Source: Vibrio comitans (GTDB lineage Bacteria > Pseudomonadota > Gammaproteobacteria > Enterobacterales > Vibrionaceae). Taken from it: a stretch of 64,000 nt of DNA. Every line of letters begins with the position of its first letter. Positions within the stretch are counted from its first letter, which is position 1. The DNA is taken from positions 2,790,001-2,854,000 of the forward strand of contig AP024866.1 of NCBI GenBank assembly GCA_024346835.1, written 5' to 3'. This document shows, piece by piece, positions 31,633-41,188 of the stretch. Under the pieces are notes generated by a model that saw only the letters and a list, made by a program, of their open reading frames with translations, searched no databases and was not told the origin of the DNA. A program made the translations under genes and the position numbers.

Positions 31633-31800
31633 TCCTCTATAACTTTATCTGCGACTTTTCAATAATGGGGAAACGGTATCCACACAAGATAGATACTCCG
31701 TTGCAATTACGCCTAAGTTTCTCATAAATGTAGCTTTAATTCCCTAGATTTTAGTTCCTTGTTATACTCTGAGTTAATCAAATTTGAAGGAAAGTGCACA

Positions 31801-32742
31801 ATGATCATAGTAACCGGTGGCGCAGGCATGATTGGCAGCAATATTGTCAAAGCGTTGAATGACCAAGGGATCAACGACATTCTGGTTGTCGACAACCTTA
31901 AGAATGGCAAAAAGTTTGTCAATTTGGTCGATCTCGACATTACCGATTACATGGACCGTGATGATTTCCTGACGCAGATTATGGCCGGTGATGATTTTGG
32001 GCCAATCGACGCCATATTCCATGAGGGCGCTTGCTCCGCAACCACAGAGTGGGACGGAAAATACATGATGCTCAATAACTACGAGTATTCAAAAGAGCTT
32101 CTTCACTACTGCTTGGATCGTGAAATTCCATTTCTTTACGCATCATCTGCGGCCACCTACGGTGAAACCGATACCTTTATTGAAGAAAAAGAGTACGAGG
32201 GTGCATTGAACATCTATGGCTACTCAAAGCAGCAATTTGACAACTATGTTCGACGCCTTGTAGAGGATGCCGAAGCCCACGGAGAAACACTCTCTCAGGT
32301 AACTGGCTTTCGCTACTTCAATGTCTACGGACCGCGAGAACAACACAAGGGCTCAATGGCATCCGTTGCTTTCCATTTAAACAATCAAATAAACGCCGGA
32401 GAAAATCCTAGATTATTTGCAGGTAGTGAACACTTCAAGCGAGACTTTATTTATGTGGGTGATGTTGCAGCAGTTAACCTGTGGTTTTTGGAAAATCCAA
32501 TCTCTGGTATTTTCAACCTGGGTACCGGTAATGCCGCGTCTTTTGAAGAAGTGGCAAAGGCCGCAATTAAACACCATGGAAAAGGAGTAATTGAAACTAT
32601 TCCGTTCCCCGAGCATCTAAAAGGGGCTTATCAGGAGTACACACAAGCCGACCTCACCAAGCTTCGTGCTACAGGGTGTGATCATACCTTTAAGTCAGTC
32701 GCCGAAGGTGTTGCTGAGTACTTAGAAATCATCAACAAGTAG
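31801..32742 (+). CDS. hldD: ADP-L-glycero-D-manno-heptose 6-epimerase
   Basis: Makes the ADP-heptose donor for the LPS inner core. 313 residues starting [14 protein letters not shown]; this ATG has GAAGGAAAG upstream, while the frame extends back to 31759 without a ribosome site. NADP-binding GGAGMIG and the catalytic YGYSKQQ are visible. Opens the plus-strand core cluster. Confidence 0.97.
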   Translation: MIIVTGGAGMIGSNIVKALNDQGINDILVVDNLKNGKKFVNLVDLDITDYMDRDDFLTQIMAGDDFGPIDAIFHEGACSATTEWDGKYMMLNNYEYSKELLHYCLDREIPFLYASSAATYGETDTFIEEKEYEGALNIYGYSKQQFDNYVRRLVEDAEAHGETLSQVTGFRYFNVYGPREQHKGSMASVAFHLNNQINAGENPRLFAGSEHFKRDFIYVGDVAAVNLWFLENPISGIFNLGTGNAASFEEVAKAAIKHHGKGVIETIPFPEHLKGAYQEYTQADLTKLRATGCDHTFKSVAEGVAEYLEIINK

Positions 32743-32753
32743 TCAATTAACTA

Positions 32754-33716
32754 ATGAACAATACTCGCAATGACTTTGATCCAAAAGCTTACAACCCTGA
32801 ATTTCAAAAAGGCTTCTTAACACCAAAATATTGGAGCACTTGGCTGGGCATACTATTCGCTATCCCATTTAGCTTCATCCCAATATCACTTCATCGCTGG
32901 CTTGCCACTCGTGCAACCAAAAAGATCATGTCTAAAACTCGTGGTCAGGCACATCGAGCCCGTGTGAATCTGGCCCACTGCTACCCTGATATGTCAGAGA
33001 GTAGACGTGAGGCGATTATTGAGAAAATGCTGGTCACTGCAGGTACCTATTTAATGCGTTTTCCATTGCTAACGCTGCGCAATAGAAAATGGCTAGCAAA
33101 AAACACCACAATTAATGGGCTTGAGCATTTCACAAAGATCAAAGAAACCGGGCAAAACATCATTTTTCTTGTCCCTCATACCTGGTCTGTCGATGTTTTT
33201 GCCATGTTGCTTGCGTCCCAAGGCCACCCGATGTGTACAATGGTGAAAAGCCAAAAAAATGCCTTAAGTGAATGGGCTATGTCGAAGCAGAGAAAGCACT
33301 ACGGTGGTAGGCTTTACGAAAGAGCAGGAGGTATCAAGCCCTTCATTAAAGCAGTTAACGAAGGTTACACTGGCTATTTTTTGCCAGACCAAGATCATGG
33401 CCCTAAAAAGAGTGTTTTTGTGGATTTTTGTGCCACGACTAAGGCAACACTTCCTGTGATGGGCTTTCTAGCGAAAGCCAGCAAGAGCAAGGTTATCCCA
33501 TTGTGGACTGAATTTGATGTTCAAACAGGCAAGTTTGTCATCGATGTCTACCCTGCATTAGAAGAATTCCCAACCGACTCCCCTGAAGGGGACGCTATCG
33601 CGATGAATCAATTTATTGAAAGCTGCTGCGAAACTAAGCCTGAGCAGTATATGTGGAATTTGAAAGTGTTGGCATCTCAGCAAGATGGCAAAGACCTATA
33701 CAACATAAAGCAGTAA
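32754..33716 (+). CDS. lpxM: Lipid A acyltransferase, LpxM (MsbB) type
   Basis: Inner-membrane LpxL/LpxM/HtrB superfamily enzyme adding a secondary acyl chain to lipid A. 320 residues; one N-terminal membrane segment (about 28-46) and the catalytic HX4D box at H142 and D147 (HTWSVD), then QDHGP. Sits 11 bases after hldD in the core operon. LpxM is preferred over LpxL from overall look and locus; in Vibrio the chain may be a hydroxylaurate. Confidence 0.9.
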   Translation: MNNTRNDFDPKAYNPEFQKGFLTPKYWSTWLGILFAIPFSFIPISLHRWLATRATKKIMSKTRGQAHRARVNLAHCYPDMSESRREAIIEKMLVTAGTYLMRFPLLTLRNRKWLAKNTTINGLEHFTKIKETGQNIIFLVPHTWSVDVFAMLLASQGHPMCTMVKSQKNALSEWAMSKQRKHYGGRLYERAGGIKPFIKAVNEGYTGYFLPDQDHGPKKSVFVDFCATTKATLPVMGFLAKASKSKVIPLWTEFDVQTGKFVIDVYPALEEFPTDSPEGDAIAMNQFIESCCETKPEQYMWNLKVLASQQDGKDLYNIKQ

Positions 33717-33720
33717 TTAC

Positions 33721-34944
33721 ATGTCAAAGCTAAAGCAAAGTATCTCAGAGAACCTTGTCTATTTACCCCTTCTATGGATTGCCACAGGCATGTTCGGAGT
33801 GGATAAAGGGGATAAAATATTGTTGATTGTTGTGGCTATCGGCGTTTTAATTTCACTATCTATCAATAAGTTATCAATCATTAAGCATAACTGGAAAAGT
33901 AACCCTTGGATTAAGTGGCTTTTAGCGTTAATCATTTTTGGTGTTGTTTCAGATGCGATACATGGATTTGGCAGTCGCGAACTTAGAGCATTAGAAACAG
34001 CAGCGCTCTTCTTACTTTGTTTTGATTTTACTAAAATCAGAATAAAAAGAATTATCGCTTTACTGCTGATTGCATCACTTAGTGCTTTATGTATCGCCTA
34101 TTTTTATACCAATATTCAGCCAACAGATAGGCGAATCTGGCCTGTCAATGCTATCCCGTTTGCTTCCTATATTACCTTACTAATTGGTTTTTCAATCTCA
34201 CTAATGAGTTGCGCTAAACTCAAGTGGCAAATAGCCAGCTTGCTTACCGCAATTGCTGTTGGACTTGGTGCACTCTTTATTACTGAAAGTCGAGGGCCTC
34301 TTCTGGCTCTGCTGTGCACTATAGGTGCTTTAGGTTGCTACTACCTCTCCCTAGGTAAACTGAACTATAAGCTCATAACTGTAGGGGTGGTACTAGCCTC
34401 AATTACTGTTCTTGCATCATTGCCCTATTTACAACCTAGATACGATAGAACGATTAATGAAATTGACCAAATTATAAATGGTAACGACCAAACATCTATT
34501 GGATTAAGGTTTTCGATTTATGAAATAGGGCTGAATATGCTCTCAGAAAAACCAATCTTTGGCCATGGCAAAGACGAACTTGCGGGTAAGTGGGATGAAA
34601 TGTTTAAAAATAAAGAGATTACTGCTGCTGAAAAAAGAGTTTTGGGCTACAACTTCCATAATAATTTTATTGAAAAAGGCGTCGCTTCAGGCCTAGTTGG
34701 AGTCGCTACCATGTTTCTATGGCTAGGCCTACCTTTAATTTATGCATGGAACAACCATAAGCAATACATGATGCTACTATCTGCTCCTCCTCTGCTTTAC
34801 TTTTTCGCGTGTTTAACCGACACTCCTGCAACCAATGGCAGTAGTTACGTGACTTATTTAATGTTTGTAGGAATAGCTATAGCTTACGTGTCTAACAGCA
34901 AGTACCATAAGAATAGTGAAATCAAGGAGTCTTCACTTGCCTAG
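33721..34944 (+). CDS. waaL: O-antigen ligase family membrane protein (WaaL-like)
   Basis: 407 residues with about ten or more hydrophobic helices. The family mark HNNFIEKGVASGLVG falls in the large periplasmic loop of the Wzy_C/O-antigen ligase domain, and an Arg-rich loop (ITESRGP) lies before it. Both ligases and polymerases share this fold; the place between lpxM and waaF in the core cluster supports ligase, which joins O-antigen to lipid A-core. Confidence 0.8.
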   Translation: MSKLKQSISENLVYLPLLWIATGMFGVDKGDKILLIVVAIGVLISLSINKLSIIKHNWKSNPWIKWLLALIIFGVVSDAIHGFGSRELRALETAALFLLCFDFTKIRIKRIIALLLIASLSALCIAYFYTNIQPTDRRIWPVNAIPFASYITLLIGFSISLMSCAKLKWQIASLLTAIAVGLGALFITESRGPLLALLCTIGALGCYYLSLGKLNYKLITVGVVLASITVLASLPYLQPRYDRTINEIDQIINGNDQTSIGLRFSIYEIGLNMLSEKPIFGHGKDELAGKWDEMFKNKEITAAEKRVLGYNFHNNFIEKGVASGLVGVATMFLWLGLPLIYAWNNHKQYMMLLSAPPLLYFFACLTDTPATNGSSYVTYLMFVGIAIAYVSNSKYHKNSEIKESSLA

Positions 34945-36019
34945 TGAGCCAACTAAAATCTTAATCATAGGCCCTTCATGGGTTGGCGATATGGTTATGT
35001 CTCAAAGCTTATATATAACGTTGAAGGCTCAATATCCCAAAGCTGATATCGATGTTTTAGCACCGGCTTGGTGTAAACCTGTTCTGGACAGAATGCCTGA
35101 AGTCTCTAAGGCAATCGATATGCCCCTTGGACACGGACAGCTCTGTCTTAGAACGCGCTACCACCTTGCTAAACAACTCTCAAAAGAGGGGTACAGTCAC
35201 GCTTATGTTTTGCCTAATTCAGCAAAGTCGGCATTAATTCCACTAATCGCAAGAATTCCTCATAGGATCGGCTGGAAAGGGGAGATGCGTTATGGGTTAC
35301 TTAACGATGTAAGACACCATCGCAAGCGTTTTAAGTACATGGTAGAACGCTATATAGCACTTGCTCATCCCAAAAAAGACATGCTGAATAGTGAATCGCT
35401 GGGAGGGTTAGATCGATTAGCTTATCCGAAGCTAGAAATACCTGAAGTAGAAAGAACTCGAGCACTAAGTAAGTTCAAAATAGATCTTTCTCGCCCTGTT
35501 GTCGGCTTGTGCCCTGGTGCCGAATTTGGTCCATCAAAACAGTGGCCTGTTGAGTATTTTTCTGAAGTCGCCAATGAAGTCATCAAGCAAGGCTATCAAG
35601 TCTGGATTTTTGGTTCGCCAAATGACAAGAAAACTGGTGATTCCCTTGCGAACTTGGTCCACCATGACAATCAAGCATACATTACTAACCTAGCGGGTAA
35701 CTCTACTCTCGTAGAGGCAATCGACTTGATAAGCTGCTGTGAAACAGTAATTAGTAATGATTCCGGTGCAATGCATATCGCAGCTGCTGTTGGGTGTTCA
35801 GTTATAGGTCTATACGGTTCTACCTCTCCCAACTACACTCCACCTCTTTCCAAAAATGTCGCTATACTCAATACCAAAATCGAGTGCAGGCCATGTTTTG
35901 AAAGAGAATGTCCTTATGGTCACCTAAAATGCTTGAAAGAGCTTACACCAGCAATGGTAATGGAAGCCTTCTATAAGCTAAGCCATTTTAAATCCAACTC
36001 TTCAGCAAACAGTTTGTGA
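34937..36019 (+). CDS. waaF: ADP-heptose:LPS heptosyltransferase II
   Basis: Adds the second heptose to the inner core. 360 residues of GT9; NDSGAMHIAAAVG and the cysteine-rich CRPCFERECPYG near the C terminus mark WaaF. The likely start is TTG 34937 because AAGGAG lies 7 bases upstream; an in-frame GTG at 34916 has none. It overlaps the waaL end by 8 bases, so translation is probably coupled. Confidence 0.93.
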   Translation: MPSEPTKILIIGPSWVGDMVMSQSLYITLKAQYPKADIDVLAPAWCKPVLDRMPEVSKAIDMPLGHGQLCLRTRYHLAKQLSKEGYSHAYVLPNSAKSALIPLIARIPHRIGWKGEMRYGLLNDVRHHRKRFKYMVERYIALAHPKKDMLNSESLGGLDRLAYPKLEIPEVERTRALSKFKIDLSRPVVGLCPGAEFGPSKQWPVEYFSEVANEVIKQGYQVWIFGSPNDKKTGDSLANLVHHDNQAYITNLAGNSTLVEAIDLISCCETVISNDSGAMHIAAAVGCSVIGLYGSTSPNYTPPLSKNVAILNTKIECRPCFERECPYGHLKCLKELTPAMVMEAFYKLSHFKSNSSANSL

Positions 36020-36026
36020 GTAATCA

Positions 36027-36812
36027 ATGAAAGTCTCACTGATTATAACTACCTATAATTGGAAAGAAGCTCTTAAGATAGTCTTGGAGAGCGTAAAAAA
36101 TCAAACTCAATTACCTGATGAAGTGATTATTGCTGATGATGGCTCTACTAAGGATACAGCAGAGCTCATTTCTAGTTACCAAAAAAACCATTCGTTATCT
36201 TTAGTCCATTCTTGGCAGCCCGATGAGGGATTTCAACTATCCAAAAGTCGAAACAAAGCAATAGCAAGAGCATCCGGTGACTATATTATAATGATAGATG
36301 GGGATATTGTCCTTCACCCAAGATTTATCGAAACTCATATAAAAGCATCAAAGCAAGGCTGGTTTGTTCAAGCAGGAAGAGCGATGCTCAATGAGCAACA
36401 ATCAGCACATATACTCAAGGGAAATCAATCACCGCATTTTTTCACCCCTAGCTTAAAAAATCGTAAAAACGCAATCTGCTCAAGCATTATGTCAGTGCTG
36501 TTTTCTTTTAAGCGCAACAATGATAAAGCTACACGTGGGTGTAATATGGCCTTTTGGCGTGATGACTTAATTGAAGTCAATGGCTTTAATGAAGACTTTA
36601 TAGGTTGGGGAAGAGAAGATAGTGAATTCACTATCCGCATGCTTAACGCCGGAAAAAACAGATTATATTTGAAATTTTCCGGAGTAGGCTATCACCTCTA
36701 TCATAAAGAGAGCCCACGTGAACTATTAGACCACAATCAAAAAATACTTGATAACACCGTAAAACATCACTTAGCTCGTTGCGACAACGGATTGGATAAA
36801 TACCTTAAATGA
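36027..36812 (+). CDS. Family 2 glycosyltransferase of the LPS core
   Basis: 261 residues, GT-A fold: an N-terminal nucleotide-binding part (SLIITTYN, ADDGS), the metal-binding DGD at 91-93 and a C-terminal GWGREDSEF segment as in chondroitin-synthase-like GT2 enzymes. No membrane helix. Sugar and acceptor unknown. Follows waaF by 7 bases and overlaps the next gene by 4, so part of the same operon. Confidence 0.85.
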   Translation: MKVSLIITTYNWKEALKIVLESVKNQTQLPDEVIIADDGSTKDTAELISSYQKNHSLSLVHSWQPDEGFQLSKSRNKAIARASGDYIIMIDGDIVLHPRFIETHIKASKQGWFVQAGRAMLNEQQSAHILKGNQSPHFFTPSLKNRKNAICSSIMSVLFSFKRNNDKATRGCNMAFWRDDLIEVNGFNEDFIGWGREDSEFTIRMLNAGKNRLYLKFSGVGYHLYHKESPRELLDHNQKILDNTVKHHLARCDNGLDKYLK

Positions 36813-37882
36813 AAATTCTTGTAATGAGCCCCTATGATGGCCCTTTAAATACGGTTAGACCTGAAGCTGAACTATTCATTGCTATATCTAAGCTCGGGCA
36901 TAGCGTAACTATAATGACTCAAGCCAATGCTGCTTACGCAAAAATTTGTGCCGAAACTGGCATTAAGATCATTGATAACTACCCATCAAAGAAGGTCTGC
37001 CTGAGAACGATTAAACTTGTCCACAACGAACTCAACAGTGGCGACTATGATATCTGTTACGCCTTTGATTCCAAAACAATACCCAATGCTGCATTTGGTG
37101 CGATAGGAACTAAAGCTATAGTAATAAGCTATCGAGGCACGACTGGTGGTCTGTATCGTCACGACCCTTCAGCCTACTTCACTCACTTACACCCAAAAAT
37201 TTCAGCGATAGTATGCAATTCAAATGCTGTTCAAAAAGACGTAAAAAGCAGGGTTTGGAGCAAGAAAGTGCTCGTGGAACGAATATACAAAGGCCACAAA
37301 GTCGAATGGTATGAGACAGAAGCCGCGCTCCGATCCGAATTTAACCTTAAAGATTCAGACATTGTTGCAATATGTGCATGTAATGTAAGGCCAAGCAAAG
37401 GCATCAGTGTTTTACTAAAGGCTTTAAACTCTATCCAAAACGAGAATTTCCACATGCTCTTCGTAGGTAATGGGTATGAAGCTCATAAAGACGAGATCGC
37501 ATCCTGCTCGATGAAAGAGCGTATACACTTGCTAGGACACAGAAAAGACGTTCCTCAGCTAATGAAAATGGCTGATTTTCAGATTCAACCATCTATTAGT
37601 GGAGAGGGTTTACCTCGTGCTGTTATTGAAGCAATGGCAGGTGGAACTCCATCGATAGTTACTACAACTGGTGGGAGTCCAGAGCTGGTTGAAAATGGTA
37701 TTAGTGGTTTAGTTGTAGATAATGGTAATAGTATAGAGCTGAGAAGTGGAATTCTAACAATACTAGATAACCCTGAGGCCTTGGCATCAATGGGATATGA
37801 AGCAAAAAAGCGCATTAACGAGTATTTCAACCTTCAACAATCAGTTTCTCAACATCTTACATTGTTTGATAAACTACTCTAG
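36809..37882 (+). CDS. Family 4 glycosyltransferase of the LPS core
   Basis: 357 residues, GT-B fold, GT4: the nucleotide-sugar part shows GEGLPRAVIEAMAGG and GGSPELVENG. Its start overlaps the GT2 gene (ATGA). It is a clear homologue of the convergent GT4 at 38.0-39.1 kb (shared YRGxTG, DPSxY, YKGH and WY), so the two probably descend from one duplication and may use related sugars. Donor unknown. Confidence 0.85.
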   Translation: MKILVMSPYDGPLNTVRPEAELFIAISKLGHSVTIMTQANAAYAKICAETGIKIIDNYPSKKVCLRTIKLVHNELNSGDYDICYAFDSKTIPNAAFGAIGTKAIVISYRGTTGGLYRHDPSAYFTHLHPKISAIVCNSNAVQKDVKSRVWSKKVLVERIYKGHKVEWYETEAALRSEFNLKDSDIVAICACNVRPSKGISVLLKALNSIQNENFHMLFVGNGYEAHKDEIASCSMKERIHLLGHRKDVPQLMKMADFQIQPSISGEGLPRAVIEAMAGGTPSIVTTTGGSPELVENGISGLVVDNGNSIELRSGILTILDNPEALASMGYEAKKRINEYFNLQQSVSQHLTLFDKLL

Positions 37883-37908
37883 GTCTTCAACGTCTAGTTG
37901 CTAGACCT
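37881..37908. other. Hairpin between the two convergent GT4 genes
   Basis: AGGTCT pairs with AGACCT and, inside, CAAC with GTTG. No T run follows, so it is a weak terminator candidate at best. The rest of this 125-base gap holds only short stems (GCTGCTA/TAGCAGC). Confidence 0.35.
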
Positions 37909-38007
37909 GTGCTGCTATTCAACACGCAAAAATATCCAACAAAGTAGCAGCTTAAATAGATGAATGAACACCGTCGATTAAGGCGGTGCCATCAAGCAAA
38001 TAATCTA

Positions 38008-39120
38008 CTAATTTTCGTTGATTAGCGACTGGTAGATTTCTAATGTGTTACTAACACCCTGCTCGACATTGAATTTATTAATCGCTCTTTCTTTAGCCTT
38101 CCTACCGAACTCTTTGCAAAGGTCTCTATCGTTGTATAGTTTTAGGATAGCAAATGCCAGTGCTTGGGCATCTGAAGGGGGCACTACAATACCAGTATTA
38201 CCATCAGCGACCAGTTCTGCATTCCCACCAGTATCAGAAACAATGGCTGGAATACCATAGGAGTTCGCTTCCAAAACTGCGCGACACAAACCTTCTCTTT
38301 TCGTTGTTGGTAAGACAATCACATCCGAAGCAGCTGCAACTTCAGGTGCATCCTCTCTGTAACCTAGAGCATGTACACGGTCTTTAAGAGTACTTCGCTC
38401 AATCATTTCCTGAATCTTAATATTGTCAGGGTCTGCTCCTACCAAAAGAACATCGATATTCAAGCCATCAGGTAACAAGGCTAGAGCGTCCATAAATACA
38501 CTTAAGCCTTTTCTTGGACGAAGGTTGGCTACCATAGACAACTTAAAGGAGCCTTGATGAAGAGGAAATTCATCCAAAGTCGCTGGGGGGCCTTGATACC
38601 ATGATTGGTCATGCCCCTTGTAAACCGTGGTTGCTCTTGATTTATCTCCCCAAAGAAACTGACGCAAATCTTTTTCTATAGCTTGTGCCACACAAATAAT
38701 TTTGTTCAGCCTAGGGTGCAACATAACAAGGTAACTAGAAGGATCTAAGCGACTAACATTACCAGTTTGCCCACGATATGCTATTACCTTAGTGTCAGTA
38801 CCTATGGCTGCAGTTGCTCCATTACTACAAGCGATATTATTGAACAAGTGCAATATATCTATTTTCTTTTCTTTAATCAGCTTCTTTATATATGAAATAG
38901 TCGATATTGATACTTTTTTGTCCAATGGATCAGTCAGTACTGTAATACCTTCTTTTTCAAGATGTGGAATCAAAGTTGAACCAGGGTTACAAAGCACCGT
39001 AACATTCACCTTTCCAGATTTATGCAGCCCTATTATTTGAGCCGCTTCCGGTCTTATAGGGTTAATATTTTTTCGGCTGTGATGTGTAACAGCTAGAAGA
39101 TTTATCTTTTCCATATTCAT
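38008..39120 (-). CDS. Family 4 glycosyltransferase, paralogue of the facing gene
   Basis: 370 residues, GT-B fold with the GT4 donor-site motif EGLCRAVLEANSYG and GGNAELVADG. The N-terminal half aligns with the facing plus-strand GT4 (IRPEA, AYRGQTG, LDPSSY, VYKGHDQSWY). Last gene of a four-gene minus-strand unit; its start overlaps the upstream gene by 4 bases. Acceptor and sugar unknown. Confidence 0.85.
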   Translation of the reverse strand: MNMEKINLLAVTHHSRKNINPIRPEAAQIIGLHKSGKVNVTVLCNPGSTLIPHLEKEGITVLTDPLDKKVSISTISYIKKLIKEKKIDILHLFNNIACSNGATAAIGTDTKVIAYRGQTGNVSRLDPSSYLVMLHPRLNKIICVAQAIEKDLRQFLWGDKSRATTVYKGHDQSWYQGPPATLDEFPLHQGSFKLSMVANLRPRKGLSVFMDALALLPDGLNIDVLLVGADPDNIKIQEMIERSTLKDRVHALGYREDAPEVAAASDVIVLPTTKREGLCRAVLEANSYGIPAIVSDTGGNAELVADGNTGIVVPPSDAQALAFAILKLYNDRDLCKEFGRKAKERAINKFNVEQGVSNTLEIYQSLINEN

Positions 39121-40082
39121 AGATCCATTGAATTTAATCTATTTGCAACTGATTCGGGGAAATTAAAAAAATCTGCACCTTTAGCGTAGTAGACAAGATT
39201 ACAATTGCCCTTAAAGCACTCCCCTGCAGTAGTTGTTACAGATAAAACTTTATCCAACTTAACATCAAGAAGAGCTATCAACTCAGCTGGAAAGTTAGAT
39301 TTAATTATAGTTGCATTGGGGAAGTAGTGTGAGTAATCTGTTTTCTCCGCCGGATGTGGCTTAATAATAATATCTTTCTCTTTAATTCCATGCATATTAA
39401 TAAGGTGCTTGTAACCATTAATCTTATCTAATTCAGAGTAGTCACTCCTATTCTCACTAAGTGGCTGAGTAAACAATATCGATGAACTATTATTTATATA
39501 CGAGAAATCTTCATAAGAAACACCGAATATATTAAGCAATTCTTTTTTGTCCGATTCTGTTTTTTTATTCCATTCATCTCTAATATTTATAAACTCACAC
39601 TTTTTCCTATAATCGGAATGAGACTCAAACTGTTTAGTAAGAATGAATTTACTGGTTCTGCTTATTTTCACACCTTCTCTAAAAGAAAAAAAGGCAAAGA
39701 ACGACGATTTTTTCTTTGGGCCATTTACTAATTCCAAATGAGTTCCTGTTCCATCATCAATCTGAACTCTATCAACAGAAGTAAAAGGGTCATTGATTTC
39801 TCGAACATTTCCAATACAAGCATCATATTTATTAATAATTCTGCGCAACTTCACTTTATCTGAATAGTACTTAGATAATGAATGACTGGATTTAGTAATT
39901 AATCTCGGAATTGACTGATAAGATTGCTCTAAAACATTCACATAAGTTGAAAGATGCTTAACAAAATCATGATCAAATCTATTCCCCCAAAGCAAATAGT
40001 CATAGTTTTTCCAATTCTCATCATAAAGAAAGAAAACAAATAGGCTGAAATAAGTATTCTCGAAAACTAACGTTTTTTTCAT
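39117..40082 (-). CDS. Putative family 52 (sialyltransferase-like) glycosyltransferase
   Basis: 321 residues, AT-rich. It carries what looks like the bacterial sialyltransferase motif set: DDG at 109-111, KPHP at 241-244, SNFPAEL at 262-268 and VTTT at 282-285. These occur in GT52 (LOS sialyltransferases and some glucosyltransferases) and related families. No sialic acid synthesis genes (neuABC) are in the window, so the donor may not be CMP-sialate. Overlaps both neighbours by 4 bases. Family assignment by motif only. Confidence 0.6.
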   Translation of the reverse strand: MKKTLVFENTYFSLFVFFLYDENWKNYDYLLWGNRFDHDFVKHLSTYVNVLEQSYQSIPRLITKSSHSLSKYYSDKVKLRRIINKYDACIGNVREINDPFTSVDRVQIDDGTGTHLELVNGPKKKSSFFAFFSFREGVKISRTSKFILTKQFESHSDYRKKCEFINIRDEWNKKTESDKKELLNIFGVSYEDFSYINNSSSILFTQPLSENRSDYSELDKINGYKHLINMHGIKEKDIIIKPHPAEKTDYSHYFPNATIIKSNFPAELIALLDVKLDKVLSVTTTAGECFKGNCNLVYYAKGADFFNFPESVANRLNSMDL

Positions 40083-41164
40083 GTGCAGTGCTCTACATAA
40101 ATATTCGCTATATTTGAAGCGCTTACCTCATCAACAATATCCATATCAATGACACTAGGGTTATCTGTAAGAATGTCATCAACAGCATTAGCTAAAGCAC
40201 CGCTATCCTGAACAGGAACTAAATACTTAGACAAGTGGTCCTTGAGTATTTCTTTAGGGCCGTGGGGGCAATCAGTGCTGACTATTGGTGTACCACAGAT
40301 CAGTGATTCGATCAGTACCGTTGGCAATCCCTCAAAGTCTGAACTTAATACCATTGCTTTAGCATTTTTTATCCATGGGTATGGGTTTGTCTGATGACCT
40401 GGCAGGATTATTCTATCTGCTACATTGTACTTTTCGGCAAGCTTTCTTACCTTATCCTCATTGTTAACCAGCAAAACAACAGGCAAACTGTTCTTCATTT
40501 TTGATATAGCGTCAAATAAGACATCATGCCTTTTTTGCTTTACAAATCGACCAACGTGAATCAAATAATCACCATCAGGAATCAGTTGATTATTAATATT
40601 TGATCTTTCAATTATATCACTAACATTAAATGGGTTATATATTGTCTTTATCGTTTTAGGAGTAATAAAATTTATACCCTCAATCTCTCCCTCTATCCCT
40701 TTAGATACAGTGATGATATTTTGGTTACTTAGCGCTTTTTTTGCTCTAATTTTTCTAAGGTACTTAATCGGTCCTAATTTAGCATGTCGTTTTAATTCAG
40801 CCTCAATAGAGGCATGTATAACAACAAATAAAGGTGAGACCTTTGACTTAACCATAAGTAAGTTTGTTTTATCTAAGTTAGACAAGAAAAAGTCAAATTT
40901 ACCCATCTCTTTTTCAATACTAGAGATTTTTTCTTTCAATACATCAGCCATAGCATTAGCTGATAGCAAACCGTTTAGCTTACGGTGACGCCCTGCAAAA
41001 CAAACATGAACAGGTATTGATGTAGTCTCTTTATAAACATTATGCTCATTCATCAAAAGAAAATGTGGCTCATGACCAGAGCGTTGCAACTCCTCCGCCA
41101 ATGAGTACATTACTTTGGCCGCTCCCCCTGTACTTAGCCTATCGATTGCAATCGCTACTCTCAT
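40079..41164 (-). CDS. Family 4 glycosyltransferase
   Basis: 361 residues, GT-B: an N-terminal acceptor part beginning IAIDRLSTGGAAKV, the donor-site HVGRFVKQKRHD, and SSDFEGLPTVLIESLICG with the conserved glutamates, then CPHGPKEIL. The CPHGPxEIL ending resembles N-acetylgalactosamine- or galactose-type core transferases, but specificity cannot be read. Part of the four-gene minus-strand unit. Confidence 0.85.
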   Translation of the reverse strand: MRVAIAIDRLSTGGAAKVMYSLAEELQRSGHEPHFLLMNEHNVYKETTSIPVHVCFAGRHRKLNGLLSANAMADVLKEKISSIEKEMGKFDFFLSNLDKTNLLMVKSKVSPLFVVIHASIEAELKRHAKLGPIKYLRKIRAKKALSNQNIITVSKGIEGEIEGINFITPKTIKTIYNPFNVSDIIERSNINNQLIPDGDYLIHVGRFVKQKRHDVLFDAISKMKNSLPVVLLVNNEDKVRKLAEKYNVADRIILPGHQTNPYPWIKNAKAMVLSSDFEGLPTVLIESLICGTPIVSTDCPHGPKEILKDHLSKYLVPVQDSGALANAVDDILTDNPSVIDMDIVDEVSASNIANIYVEHCT

Positions 41165-41188
41165 TGTTTCCCCACTGAATCAGGTTAT

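Noticed and set aside
31633..31800. JUMPstart/ops element in front of wzz-ugd or hldD
   Set aside because: No GGCGGTAG core is present on either strand of this gap.
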